Shown: piece by piece, positions 23,692 through 42,859 of the stretch | Position numbering within the stretch: position 1 is the first letter of the stretch | How the letters are laid out: each line of letters starts with the position of its first letter | Assembly: GCF_033115175.1 (NCBI RefSeq) | Contig: NC_084844.1 | Span: 35,683,885 to 35,747,884 of the forward strand | Source of the DNA: Lepus europaeus | Lineage: Eukaryota; Chordata; Mammalia; Lagomorpha; Leporidae | Reading direction: 5' to 3' | Length of the DNA: 64,000 bases | Program-made: the position numbers and the translations under genes | The notes under the pieces: model-generated | Databases searched by the model: none | What the model was told of the DNA's origin: nothing | Seen by the model: the letters and a program-made list of their open reading frames with translations, nothing else

Positions 23692-24393
23692 TTAGTGTCC
23701 CTCCCCAAGGGCCGGGATTGAGAAAGAGCTGGGTAGGAGGAGGAGGCGGGTTAGGAAGCCCGATTTGTGTCCCCACTCCAGGTCCGCAGATGCCTGGCAT
23801 CCTTGGAGCTGTGGCATTTCCGGACCACGGGGCCTCAGACTCTCACATGCGGCCTTGCGGCCTTCTACTGCAAAGTGGAGGAGATCGTCGGCCCTCCCCG
23901 GCACCCTCGCCTTTCCCCCACGCCAGCCCTGCCACGGGCACAGGGCCGACCCAGCGCCTCCCCTGGGCCTCAGGAGGTGGAAGCCCAGGTGGGCAGCGGG
24001 GGAGGGGGGGGGGCAGGAGCCTAAGCGGACTCTTCGGGAAGAGCGCTGGCCTTCGGGGCGTGCACTGCACCACCCAGCAGCCGTCAGTCCAGTCGGGCGC
24101 GGGGGGATCCCAGGCCACAGTCCCGGAGAGGACTCCCGAGGGCCCTGGCCCAGCCGGGCACACAGAAGGTGATGGGTCGGGGTTGGCGGCCAGGCCTCGC
24201 CGCTCCGGGAGTTGGCACTGCAGAAGAGGAGAGGACCCGACCCCCGCTTCCGGCGTTCCAGTCCAGGCGTCCGCAGCCCCCGGCCGGAGCGGCACTCCTG
24301 CGCTCCATTCTCCCCGTGGGTCCCTCGGTCAGCGCCAGCTCCAGCCTGGGCGGGCTGGGCGGCCGTGGCCCGGCCCCTGGCCTGGAGCGCCAT
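23692..24393 (-). ncRNA. Candidate LINC02875/C17orf82-position transcript with 233-codon frame
   Basis: In human a same-strand transcript (formerly C17orf82, about 250 codons, now classed non-coding) lies just downstream of TBX2. Here, about 3 kb past the TBX2 3' end, an ATG at 24393 with a good context (G at -3, G at +4) opens 233 codons to 23692. The predicted product is Pro/Gly/Arg-rich with no domain I recognise. The complementary strand is open across the same span, so high GC may explain both frames. The assignment rests on position only. Confidence 0.25.
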
Positions 24394-27150
24394 CTCGTGG
24401 AGCCCGTGGGGAGTTGCCGCGGTCTGCGGGTTGTGGGGGCTCCAGGCTCGCCCCGGGCCGGCTAGCGACTGGCGAGGAGGAAAAGAGCGGCGGCTGTCGG
24501 CTCTGGGAATTCGGTACTCGCGGAGTGGGGTCGGGGTCCCCCGATCCACCGATTGAGGTGGGGGTCGATTTGCACCTCCAGGGGGCCTGTAAGGGACTCC
24601 AAGGGCAGAGGAGCCCCGCTGTGCCCGGACAGAGGCACTAATCTTTCAGCGCGCGGGGGTGGGCGCGGGGGGTGCAGCCTGCCTCACCAGGGTGCTCCCT
24701 GGAGGAGGAGCTCCCCTTTGCCGTGTCCCCAAAGCGCGCACGCGTCCCCCTCGGCTGCTGCCCAGCTCCTAGGGCACGGAGCGCTCGGGCACCTGCTGGA
24801 CGCTCCTTGGCGGGCTGCTGCTCCGGCTTCTGGGGTCCAGGACGGTGAGGGAGGGGAGGACGTGGGGATGGGATTTGGGAGTCGGAGGGAGGCAGGCGCG
24901 GGGTTCACACCTCGGCCTCTGACCCTCTAGGAGCTGTCCCGTACCGGGTCCCCGAGTTCACGTGAGGCCGAGCCCACCCCTTGCTCCGCAGCCACCGCCC
25001 AGGAGAGGGCAAGGCCCGGCCACCACCGCCCGGGACCTCCTCCCGGTAACCCCAGAGGAAATGAGGCCCCCTGCGTCTGGGGGGCCGGGAAGTTTGGCCG
25101 CCAGGGGTCTCACGGTGCTCCCACCCACAGCCTCGGTCCTCTAGTCCCCCTGCCACTCCCATAGCCCCACAGGGACCCCGCGGTGCCCTCGCAGCCCCCA
25201 CACCTGGGACACGCAGGGTCCCCCGGCGATGAGCGAGGTCCCTGGCGGCGACCCCTCAGCTCCCATCACCTCAGTGCTCGCCCACCACGCCGGCTGGGCC
25301 CGTCCAGGGCGCCCACCTCACCCCGCTCCCCGCCATAGGCCCTGAAGGGTTAAGGAGGCCTGGGGGCTCCGCAGCAGGCGAGGACGCGGGGCGCCTGGGC
25401 TAATTGGCGACCCCGGGGACAATGGGGACTGGCAGGCAGGGGTGGCTTAATTGGGCCTGGGAGTGGCCTGGCCTTTGTTTGGGACGAGGCCGTGTCGTCG
25501 GCCGTGGGCTCCCGTACCCGCACTCAGATTCGCAGCTGGGGCCCAGCGTAGAGCGCCGGGTGGGAGACTTGGGGAGGGGGCGGCTCCGCAAGCTGCACTC
25601 AAGGCCCCGGAAGACCCGGTCCTACCCGCGTCGCAGCTGCAACCACACGGCCGGAACGCACCGAAACGAGGCGGCGCCCGCGGCCGTCGCGGCCTCACCC
25701 GGCTCCGGCTCCGGGGCTGCTCCTCCCAGGGCCTCGGGGCCGTGCTGCCCCCTGGTGTCCGCAGCCCGGTCCGCAGGCCGCGGCCGACCCGCCGCCCGCG
25801 CCGCGCTCTGCCTCCCAGGCCTGCGGCGAGGGGAGGCGGCGGGAAGCCAGTGCGCACCCTCCCACCGCGCGCCCTCCGCTTTCTAGAGGCACGTTAGCCT
25901 AAAACGACGTCGAGTAAAAACCCGGTCCGCCTGTCTGTCCCCGCCCGGGCCCCTGGGTCCCCCTTCCTCCGCAGGCAGAGAGGCTGGAACCCATCTTCTA
26001 GAAGTCGGGACGGAATCTTCTGCACCCTCTCCTGCCCCAGCCGAGCGCCCCTCGCCAGTCCCCCACCCCCAGCCCTCGCCGCCCTGGCCGAGGAGGTGGG
26101 CACGATCCTTTCCTTGCAGACGTGATGGCGCTCGGAGGCTCCGGGATGGCGCGTGGCACCTCTAACTTCCCCTTCCTTCCATGCCACCATCCCTGGTGTT
26201 GCGTGGGGAGCTTCCACCGACCCCCGCCGTGCCCAGGTGGGCCGCCTTGCCCGGCCAGAGCGTCCAGGCTTAGGGAAGAGAGAACTAAGAGCAGGATGGG
26301 CTGCCCGCCTGGTGCCGACAGACGCAAGGGCGCGTGGAGGCGGCGCTGGCCCATCTCCCTCGCCCGCCACGCGCACCGGGGGCTGAACCCGCCGCGCCCC
26401 GGAGCGGCTCAGGTGGGCAGCGGGCCTTGCAGGAGTGGGTCACCGGGAAGGAGCAGCCCACGGCAGACCTCCACGGCAGCCACGCCCCTTATTATACAGG
26501 AGAAACTGAGGCGGGGAAGGACTGGCTTGCTGGCCATCCCAGCTTCCAAGAGGGATTTAGCTGATTTTCAAGAAGGAACTTTGATGCCTGACACGGGAAG
26601 TTCCTCTTCGAGGTTCAGAAGGCACAGGCAGTAGGGGGGAGTCGGGGGATCCGCGGCATTTGTGGGGGCCACAGCCAAACCTGTCCTCCGGAGGGAGAGA
26701 TTTAGGCGAGGAGTACCCATTTTCCCAACCCGTCCACCCAGAGGCTTCGAAAGGGGATGAGTTTGCACTGTGCTGCCCCAGCAAAGGGACTCAGAGGCCC
26801 GGCCGCCTGCTGCGCTTGGCCCGGCTCCGGCGCCCAGGCGGGAGGTGCGCGAGCAGGGGAGCAGGGGCGGCCGGTGGCTAGCGAGCGGCCAGCAGAGGGA
26901 GCCCGGTGGCCCGGCCCGGCGCGCGCTGGGGGCACGCGGGGCGCGAGGCGGCGCGGCGCCTCCTCGCCCGGCCCGCGCCCCGCGCCGGCGCCGCCCGGCC
27001 TCGCCGCTCCGCTCGCGGCCCCGCCGCGCGGCCGCCCCCCGGATGCAGCTGCCGCCGCGCGAGGGGCGCCAGCCTTTCGTCCCCGCCTCTCGTTCCTCCT
27101 CGCGCGCCTGCGAGCGCCCCAGCCCCGCGCGGCCCACAGAGCGCACTGCG
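24394..27150. promoter_or_regulatory. CpG-rich block downstream of TBX2
   Basis: CpG-dense sequence, especially 24.2-26.4 and 26.8-27.3 kb, with many open frames on both strands that follow from composition. It includes a CTCF-like core (25744-25760), an ACAATGG SOX-type site and TAATTG homeodomain-type sites near 25.40-25.46 kb. It could be the promoter of the downstream non-coding transcript or an orphan CpG island. Confidence 0.45.
25744..25760 (-). promoter_or_regulatory. CTCF-like motif
   Basis: CTGCCCCCTGGTGTCC is the reverse complement of a sequence matching the CTCF core consensus at all but one position. The motif points along the minus strand. Prediction from sequence only. Confidence 0.4.
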
Positions 27151-27173
27151 CCGTTCTCTTCGCATGGTAGCGT

Positions 27174-27179
27174 TTTATT
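27174..27179 (-). terminator. TBX2: Probable distal TBX2 polyadenylation signal AATAAA
   Basis: A canonical hexamer read on the minus strand, about 890 nt after the stop codon. It is the last AATAAA before a long GC-rich stretch. It is preceded by an A-rich, U-containing segment, as is typical of mammalian 3' ends. Confidence 0.6.
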
Positions 27180-27506
27180 GTTTTCTCGCGTTTTTGTCGT
27201 TTCGTTCTCGCTCCGCAGCGAAAAGTGAAAACCTGAGGTGGAGCCCGCGAGCCGGGCGAGCCCAGCCCGGGCGGAGGGGCTGAGGGGCCGGCGGGGTGGG
27301 GGGCTCCTCCTGGGCGCGGGGCCTTCTCCCGCAGCCAGGGACCCCCAGCCCTGTACAATATAGATGCTCATGTAAAATGAAAAAAAAAAATTTAAATGCT
27401 ATGAGTTAATTTCTAAATATATGTACACAGCAATGTACACCTTTGAATAAATTAATACCAATTTGCATATTCTGGGGACCTTAAAGCTTATTTACACAAA
27501 TTACCA

Positions 27507-27512
27507 TTTATT
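27507..27512 (-). terminator. TBX2: Alternative TBX2 polyadenylation signal AATAAA
   Basis: A second minus-strand AATAAA, about 560 nt after the stop, inside the AT-rich part of the 3' UTR. Use of this site would remove both Pumilio-type motifs that lie downstream of it. Confidence 0.4.
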
Positions 27513-28067
27513 TCATAAATATCTTTCCCCCCCTGGGGACTCAAGGCAGGGGTGGGAAGGGCGCCTGTCTATCCAGGGAAGAGGTGGGAGACCAACAGGA
27601 CAGGTCCCCTCCCAGCCTAAGTCTACACTGACTTCTTTTCTGGCTCCGGCCCCCTGCAGCCCAGTTTCTCACGCGGTCCAGGCCCAGGGCCAGGGCCTCC
27701 GGAACTTCCTCCGAGAATCCCACCCCCGGCCCCTGTGCCTCTGGCTTCCGTGGGGGCCGCTGGGCCCGGGGAGAGGCCTGCCCAGCAGCGTGGGAGGCCC
27801 GGAGAGACCTCGCTGATGCCACTCTGACGCTGGAGCGGACCTGGACCGAGTCCAGGAGCCCCAAAGTGGCCATGTTCCCGGCAACCTGATTCCCTGTCGA
27901 GGGCCGGGAAGCGCCCCATGCCCCGGCTGGCCAGTCGAGGCTCTAGTCTGGCCGCTGCAGCCCGCTTTTGCTCCTTTATTTAAATAAATAACCCATTCTG
28001 TGCTGTGCACGTCCCAAGCGGCGGGGGTGGCAGCCCGGGAGGCCTGCGTGGCAGCTGGTCGGCCCCT

Positions 28068-36300
<8,233 letters not shown>

Positions 36301-36316
36301 TTTTACGCTTTTTGGA

Positions 36317-36449
36317 CCAATTGTGGGTCTCCGGGGGCGGGGTTTTGACAGCTCAGGCCAAGCTCCGGCCGAGGGAGGGGGGCCGGGGAGAAGGTGTCGG
36401 AAGCCTCAGCAGTAAGAAAACATGTCAACAGAATAAAATATTAACCAAT
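36317..36449 (-). promoter_or_regulatory. Upstream promoter elements: two CCAAT boxes and AT-rich island
   Basis: CCAAT occurs at 36317-36321 and 36445-36449 (plus strand, so inverted with respect to TBX2). The second flanks an AT-rich run (36432-36444) inside otherwise GC-rich DNA. CCAAT boxes bind NF-Y and often sit 60-150 bp from start sites of CpG-island promoters. They could serve TBX2, the divergent antisense transcript, or both. Confidence 0.4.
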
Positions 36450-36599
36450 GACGGGCCGGCGGGCCCCGAGACCCCTCCCCCTGCCCCGGCCCCCACCCCG
36501 CCGCCCGCGCCCGCCGCCGCCCGCGCGGGGACTGGAAAGCGTGGAGGGCCGACCCGACCCGCCGAAGGGGCCTGAGGCGGGGGGCCTCCGGGCCCCGGG

Positions 36600-39300
36600 G
36601 CCTTGGGGAAGAACCCCGAGCCGCAGCCGGCCCCAAGTGCAAAGCATTGACACGGCCCCGCGAGGAGAGAGGGCGCCCTCCTTCTCCCGCGCCCGGAGGC
36701 CAGGCCGCTCTGGCCCGCGCCCCAGCCCGGCCTCCGACCCCGCTGCCGGCCGCGGCACCGCCCCGGGGTCCCCGCGCTCCGGAGGGAGGCCGGTGGGCGG
36801 GTGAGTCGGGAGGCTTGGGCGGCCGAGGTCCCGGAGCGGAACCCAGGTGGCGGGAGCCGGTGAGTGGAGCCGTAGCAGAGCCCTGATGGGGCCGGCGCGG
36901 GCGGGAGCGGGATGCAGCTGAGCGCTCGGGAAACGAGGGGAGCCCCGGCCCGCCCTCCCCTTGCTGGAAGCCTCGGAGGAACCTGGAGTTCCCAGCAGGC
37001 CCTGGACGCAGCCCAACTTCTGTCTGGGCCGGCGACCCAGCTCTGAACCCTCGGGCAGCCAGGAGAGCGGGCCCTCCGGGCCAGGGAGGTGAGCGCACCT
37101 TCCGCTAAGCACCGGACCTCACCCTGGCGCAGGAGGACCCCCAGCTGGGATTCTCCACGCGCGGCCGAACGAATTTTCGCTGCATCCGGTACTGGAGACG
37201 CAAGTCTCTTTCATCCTGCACTCCCGCATCCTCCCTCCGCTCCTTGCCACTTCGCTCGTTTGTTTGCGTCTCTCCGAGGCGCAAGTGTCCCAAGTTCGAG
37301 AGTGCTGAGTAACGCGGGTGGGAGTCGGGGTGTCTGCGAGCAACTGTGGCTGAACCCCCTGTGGGATCAGTCCGTCTTCCGTCTTCTGGCAGCCCCAGTA
37401 TTCCCACCCCCTCTCCCGCGGTGAGAGGTGGGGGGGGGGCAGTGAGAGAGAGAGAGAGAGAGAGAAAGGGAGAGGTGCTGGTGTGTGTGCTGCCCTCTGG
37501 GCACAGCGAGCGCTGAACGTGAAGGTGCGCGCGGGCAAGGAGGAAAGTGACCGCACACCTGCCTCGGATCCGGCTCGGGCCGCGACATTCGCTCGGGTCG
37601 GTTCCTGGAGGTCGTGTTCCGAAAGCCCAGACGGAACCTGCACTGGCCACGGGGGACCCTTCCACCCTCACAGCCAACACCAGTGCGGTTGAGTTGGGCC
37701 GGCGTCGGCCCACTGCCCGCCCGGAGGGCGCGTCCATTCCCCTATCCAGCAGTGACCTGGCCCGGGTCGTCCGAGGGCCTCGGGGCCCAGCGCCTGCCGC
37801 CAGCAGACCCATTGGCCCGGACCGTGCGGACGCTGCAACGGCAGAGGCCGTTGGGTCTCCGAGACCTTGTTGTCTAGGTTTCGGAGCCAGCCCCAAGGCT
37901 GTCGCAGCTCCTCATAGCCACACATACGCGGCCGCTGCCCCCACGGGGTTTTCTCCACGACCTCGCTCTTGGTTGGGTCTCTGCTCTCTGCCCGGAACGC
38001 GGTCTACGCAGCCGGCGCAGGATCCCTCGCAGCGTCGCACAGGAAAAACGCTGTGAGCTTCCACGGGGGCGAGCGGCGGCCCCTGCGGAGGGGTGTGTGT
38101 GGACGCGTCCGTGCGGTCGGAGGGGCGGCTTTGCCCAGCCAGGAGCCCAGGCGCGGCCTGGGGGCCGGGAACACGCTCTCCAAGTCGTGTGTGTGTGTGT
38201 GTGCGCGCGCGCGCGCGCGCACGCGTGCACCTCGAAGGGTTTGCGTTTTGGACATTCTCCAGGGGAGGGTCCGAAGCTGGCTCAGAGATTTCGAAACATA
38301 CAGGCCTGGGTTATTTGCTCACGAGACCCGGCAGCGACGGTGCAGCGGCGGCATCTGCGGACTGCGGTTCCACCTACGGAGCCACGGGCCGGTTCCCCGG
38401 CGGCTACCGGCTTCTTTCCCGGCCAGGGTCCCACCGTCTGCCCCGCCCCACCGTCCCCCCTCCCCCCCCTGCCCCCGCCAACCCCTGCAGCCGAGACCAA
38501 CACCGGCTCGTCGAGAGCGGGCGCTGGAGAGGCCGCGCGGCCCTGGAACGGCGCCGGCCCCTCCCCCACCTCTCCACTCCCCCCTCCTTCCCAGGAGCCG
38601 GCGCCCCTGGGGGAGTCCCCAGAGCCGAGTGTGCGTGTCTCTTTAAGAGGCCCCGGGGGGCGCCTCGCGGGCCGCCCGGGGCTGCAGGGGGAGGGCACGG
38701 GCGGGGGCGGCTGGCGCCAGGCGGCCGAGGCTCCACAACAAAGCTCCGGCCCCTGTCACTTCGCATCGGCCGGGCCCCGCAGACGGGCGGGGGACGCGCG
38801 CTCAGCCGCCCCTCCCTCTCCCGGGCGGTCCCGGGCTGGGGCGTCGGGCGGGCGCGGCCTCGCGACCTCAGTCTCGTTGCGCACGGTCGGCCCGCTCTGC
38901 GCTTCCCGCAACGAGGGCACGAGGCGAGGGCGGCCCGGACTCAGTGGGGCCGCGGTCCCCTTCCCGCGCCTGCTGCGCGCCGGTCCTTGGGCCCTGCATC
39001 ATCTCGCGGGGTCAAGGGTCTGGCTGAGACCGTCCCGGGAGTTGGGCTTCAGAGTCGCCGGGGTCCCCGCTGGTGTCCTCGCCTGTGTGGGGGGCGTGGG
39101 TTTGCGTGACCCGCGGAGGGGATGGCGGGAGCTCCTGGGGGCGTGTGGCCGAGGGCTCGACGCACGCCCGAGTAACCTGGCGCGAGGCTGGTACCCAGCG
39201 GCGGTGGCACAGGCCGCGCGTGGCCCTGTGTGTGACAGTCCGGGGCCGCAGGCGCACGTGTAGCCCTTTCGACGTCCCCACCAGCACGCTCTGCTTCCCA
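36600..39300 (+). ncRNA. Possible start region of a divergent antisense lncRNA (TBX2-AS1 position)
   Basis: Human has TBX2-AS1 transcribed head-to-head with TBX2. In the corresponding place the plus strand has CpG-rich DNA and good splice-donor sequences, such as CCG|GTGAGT at 36860 and GAG|GTGAGC at 37089. No conserved coding frame is visible. Exons cannot be defined without RNA data, so this is a positional inference only. Confidence 0.25.
38187..38230 (+). repeat. (GT)n(GC)n alternating purine-pyrimidine tract
   Basis: Forty-four bases of strict purine-pyrimidine alternation: GT units, then GC units, then ACGCGTGCAC. Confidence 0.95.
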
Positions 39301-40779
39301 TCCCCGGCCTCTCCGAGGGCCCCGCGCCTCCCGGAGCCTTGGCGCCAGCCAGCCCGGTTTAGCGGCCGAGATGGGCTCCCCCGCGGTCCCGGGTCTGGCT
39401 GGGGTGGGGGCCGCGGCCTCGGTGACCCCAGCCCGCAGCGGCCCGGCCTGTCCCGTCCACTTAAACAAATTGCGGCTGACAGGCGCGCAGTCTCTCTGGA
39501 GCCGCCGCCCGCCGCTCGCCTCCCTCCCGCCCCAATTACCCCGCGCAGGGTCGGGCCAACGGGCTGGGGCGGGGCGGGGGGCGCGGGCCGAGCCGGCGGC
39601 GCGACCCCTCCTGGTGGCGGTGTGGCCGCGGCCTTGCGCCAGGCCTGGCGGCGGGGACACTTCCTCCAGTCGGGCCCCGGGAAGTGCCTCGGCAGAAGCG
39701 GCCTGTGTGGTCTGGTACCTCGCCTTCCAGGCTGTCGCGAAGGCGGGGACAGACCCGGCCCTCGAGGGGCGTCGCTGTGGGCTGGATGGGGCGAACCGGC
39801 GGCTTGGCGACTTCCCTAGGGCTTGGGAGACCCTGTAGCCTGGGGGGGGGGGGTTCCAGCCTACGCGATGTGCGGCGGCCGCCGAGATGCGCGTCTGCCA
39901 ACCCGCGTGTGCGCGGACGTGCTCGGGCGTGAGCTCGTGGGCGTGGGCGTCCAAGACTGCGGGGGCGGGCCCTCGGCTGAGCGGCCTGGGAGAAGGGGCC
40001 GAGCTCAGGCAGAAGGCCCAGGACGGGCCCACCTGCGGCAGGTGGGCGGGGACTGCCCGGCGCGCTCTCGCCAGGTCGTCCATTCGGTCTCAGAAACGCT
40101 TTCGCAGGGGGCGCGGCCGGCCGGGATTCCAGAGAGCAGCTTCGGGCTCGACAAGCCACAATCTGGGCTACAGCTGCGCCACCTGTGCCCTCTCCGCCCC
40201 CCGCCCCCCTGCGTCGGGCGCCAGTGAGTTCCCTGGTCTGGCAGCCTCTGCAGCTAAAACCACCTTCTGCCTTTCTGACCCTGGGCCCGCCCTGGTCCTC
40301 CTCGCTCCCCACCCCCACCCCCTTTCTTGCAGAGGAGGAGCCCGGAACCCAGAAGTGCAGTAAGGTGCACCCAAGGCCACACGGACTTCTGCTGGCGGAG
40401 CCGGGATGGGACCCGGGCCCTTAAAGGAGAGCAGGTGCAAATGCACTCCTTCCCAGGAGATGACACTGCTGTGAAGTGACCACCTCTGCCCAGGCAGCGG
40501 CATCAGACTGAGACCCAGGCCTCCGAGCTCCACCCCCGGAGCGCTCTACAAACAGGACACACAGGAGGCCCTCTCCATTCGCCCCTAGAGCCTCCAGGTC
40601 TGGGCTGCCCTTCCAGTTACACAGGGACAAACAGTCTCACAGCCAGGCAGGGGGCTTGGGAAGCTTGAAGGGGTAGGGCACCGGGGTCAGGAGCACGGGG
40701 TCCCGGATTGAGTGGGGGCAGCTCAGATTCTCGCCCCTGTGAGGGGGCTGGCTGGAGTTGGTGAAGCAGCAAGGTGCAG

Positions 40780-40910
40780 ACAGGGATCAGCTGACTACCA
40801 GTGTGACTTTGTGACCTTGGACAAGGCCCTGCCCTTATCTGGGGCTCAGCTTGTCATCTGCAAAATGAGGACCAACAGTGCTATCAGGTACCTTGTGGGC
40901 TCCAGTCTCT
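40780..40910 (+). repeat. MIR
   Basis: GTGACCTTGGACAAGGCCC and TCATCTGCAAAATGAGGAC are typical of the MIR core. Confidence 0.7.
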
Positions 40911-42149
40911 GATCTGTGAAAACCATAAAGTCGGCCCAGCTGTCTGATGCAGCCTGAGGCTGCCTGGCCTCTCCCGCTTCCAGGGGAGCCGCCCCAGTGC
41001 GAGTCCTGTTACACTTGCTTCCCATCAACGACAGACTCTCCTTGAGCTGCCTCTCTGGCACCCCTCGGTTTCTTGATCCAGATCATGAAGATACATGTAT
41101 TTTTTTTTTCTCTGTCAAATTGAGGAGTCCACAGTAATTTGCTAGACTCAGGTCACATGGTTTCCTCAAGGTCACCTGCCCACCACAATTAGATTACTGT
41201 TCCGATGACCTTCTAGGTGATGCCATCATGAGGTCACCGGCTGCTGGGGGTGAGGGGGAGACTGGCCTGGATGTTATCTGTAGTGAGTGGACTGCTGGCA
41301 GCTCCAGGGCCAGTGGCAGTAAGGGCGCCACCCTGGGGCCCAGCTCTCACTTCCAGACTATAGCAGAGTCCACAATGTCCCCAATTAGCCTGGGGGGGGG
41401 GGCAGGCCCAAGGCCTTTCTGATAACCTGAGCTCCAGGAGCAGCCGCCATGGGGCCGGCTTATCTGGCCTCTCTTATCCCTACCCCTCCCCCACATACTC
41501 AAAGAGTTGCTCTGCCTGTGAGCAGATGAATAACCAGATTGTCCCGCAAGCTCAGCCCAATGTCCAGCCGACACCCACGACTTTCCCTGGCGGGAGAAGG
41601 CCACAGCTGTTCGGCCCCCACCAGAGAAGGGCCAGGCACTGACTGCGGGCTGCCTGCTGGGTCCCTGCCTGGGCGGGGGCCCCAGGCAGCAAGGTCTCTG
41701 CCCCAACCACGTGCCCTAGGGTGATTCCTAGAGCTTCTGGGAGCCATCCTCAGGGAGCCAGGCCACTGGCAGTGTGCATAGGCAGCCTGGTGGCCCCTTC
41801 CTCCCTGTCCCCTTAGACTGGACACTGCTCCAGCAGGGCAGCGGGGGCCATATGAGCCGCATCAGCGGCTCCAACTCAGCTGAAAGGGAAAAAGGGAGCC
41901 GTCGGTCCGGCGACCCCCTCTGCCCGTGCCCAGGCCTCCCATGGCTCCCAGTGTGCCTTGCTCCAGCAAGGGCTTTCCTTTGCTGCAGTGCCCAGGTGGG
42001 AGGGACCATCTTCTTAGCCTGCACAGCCTAGTGGAATTCAAGTCCTTTTCTCCCAGCAGCCCCAAGTGATACTGGGGAGGACTGGAGATGGAATCTCTGG
42101 TACCAGGGATGGGACGGGGGATCTGTGAAGGGGGCGGCAGCAGCCCCAG

Positions 42150-42260
42150 GAGCTACCCGGGCTCTGGCTAATAGGTTTGATGAGAGGTCCTGCTTGTCTG
42201 TGAATTTGACTTTTCTACAGCTATTCATTAAACTTCAGCCCAAACCACACCTGGCTCACT
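42150..42260. promoter_or_regulatory. Candidate conserved element between BCAS3 and TBX2
   Basis: A repeat-free block about 6 kb upstream of TBX2 with CTAATAGG, ATTCATTAAAC and AAACCACACCTGG motifs. The last combines a RUNX site and a T-box half site. Inferred from texture only. Confidence 0.3.
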
Positions 42261-42859
42261 GGGTTTCCTTCAATCCTGCAAGGTCTCTCGGGGTCTCTGG
42301 GAAGTGGAGGCAGGGAAGGGGGCACCAGGATTAGCACTAATCTTCCTGCTCAACCTTTTTGCTCCCCAGCTCCTGTCCCCATGTTGCTATTCATTCAGGT
42401 CCAGAAATGGGAGGAGGGGAGGAATAAAACCAGGAAGTCATCATCTGAGACTTCAGCTGAGTTTTATACAACACCCACCTCCACCTGACTGCCTTCCTAT
42501 TTTCTGAGTTTGCAAAAAGACACGGTTCCCATGTGCCCCGAAGATAAGGTGCAAGGCTTTGCCAAGCTCTCCTTCCCACCGGCACCTGCCAGCACGCATC
42601 AAGGGCTGAGCTGGCCTTGACTGCCACTCAGGATGCACTGGGTCTGGTAACAGGCAAGAAGCTTCAAGAAGGGACTTCAATTGGACCCCACCCAAATTCC
42701 AGAGCAAAATTTGCCCTTCCCATTCCTGCTCCTACCCCAGACTCCACGCTCAGCTGCACTTTTGGGGGTGGGGATGTGGAGAGCCAGGGCACGAGGTCAG
42801 GCCCACAGGACCCTGCTCAGCATCTGGTGAGGACCCTGGCCCCCAGCAACTCAGCAATG

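Larger units (their letters stand above)
27155..28067 (-). other. TBX2: TBX2 3' untranslated region
   Basis: Sequence after the TBX2 stop down to about 20 nt past the distal AATAAA (27174-27179). It begins with an AU-rich patch (27975-27991) that holds both an AATAAA and a UUAUUUAUU nonamer. It then has a GC-rich middle and an AT-rich block at 27360-27520 with two UGUANAUA Pumilio-type motifs (27489-27496 and 27420-27427). The 3' limit is inferred from the polyadenylation signal, not from transcript data. Confidence 0.7.
37130..42859. other. Intergenic region between TBX2 and BCAS3
   Basis: No protein gene recognised. 37.5-40.2 kb is CpG-rich and has many composition-driven open frames on both strands. 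40.2-42.86 kb is lower in CpG, with MIR relics and AT-rich islands near 41.1, 41.5 and 42.2 kb that look like regulatory DNA. No young transposons are present. Confidence 0.5.

Noticed and set aside
23367-24641. 424-codon plus-strand open frame
   Set aside because: It starts at GTG, not ATG, has no domain, and is mirrored by an open frame on the other strand. CpG-rich composition explains it.
38093-39263. 338- and 388-codon plus-strand frames upstream of TBX2
   Set aside because: They are overlapping frames in different phases through a CpG island and a GT/GC repeat, with no recognisable domain.
39049-40318. Minus-strand frames of 344 and 260 codons upstream of TBX2
   Set aside because: Pro/Arg/Ala composition and mutual overlap point to GC-driven openness. 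No TBX2 upstream coding exon is known.
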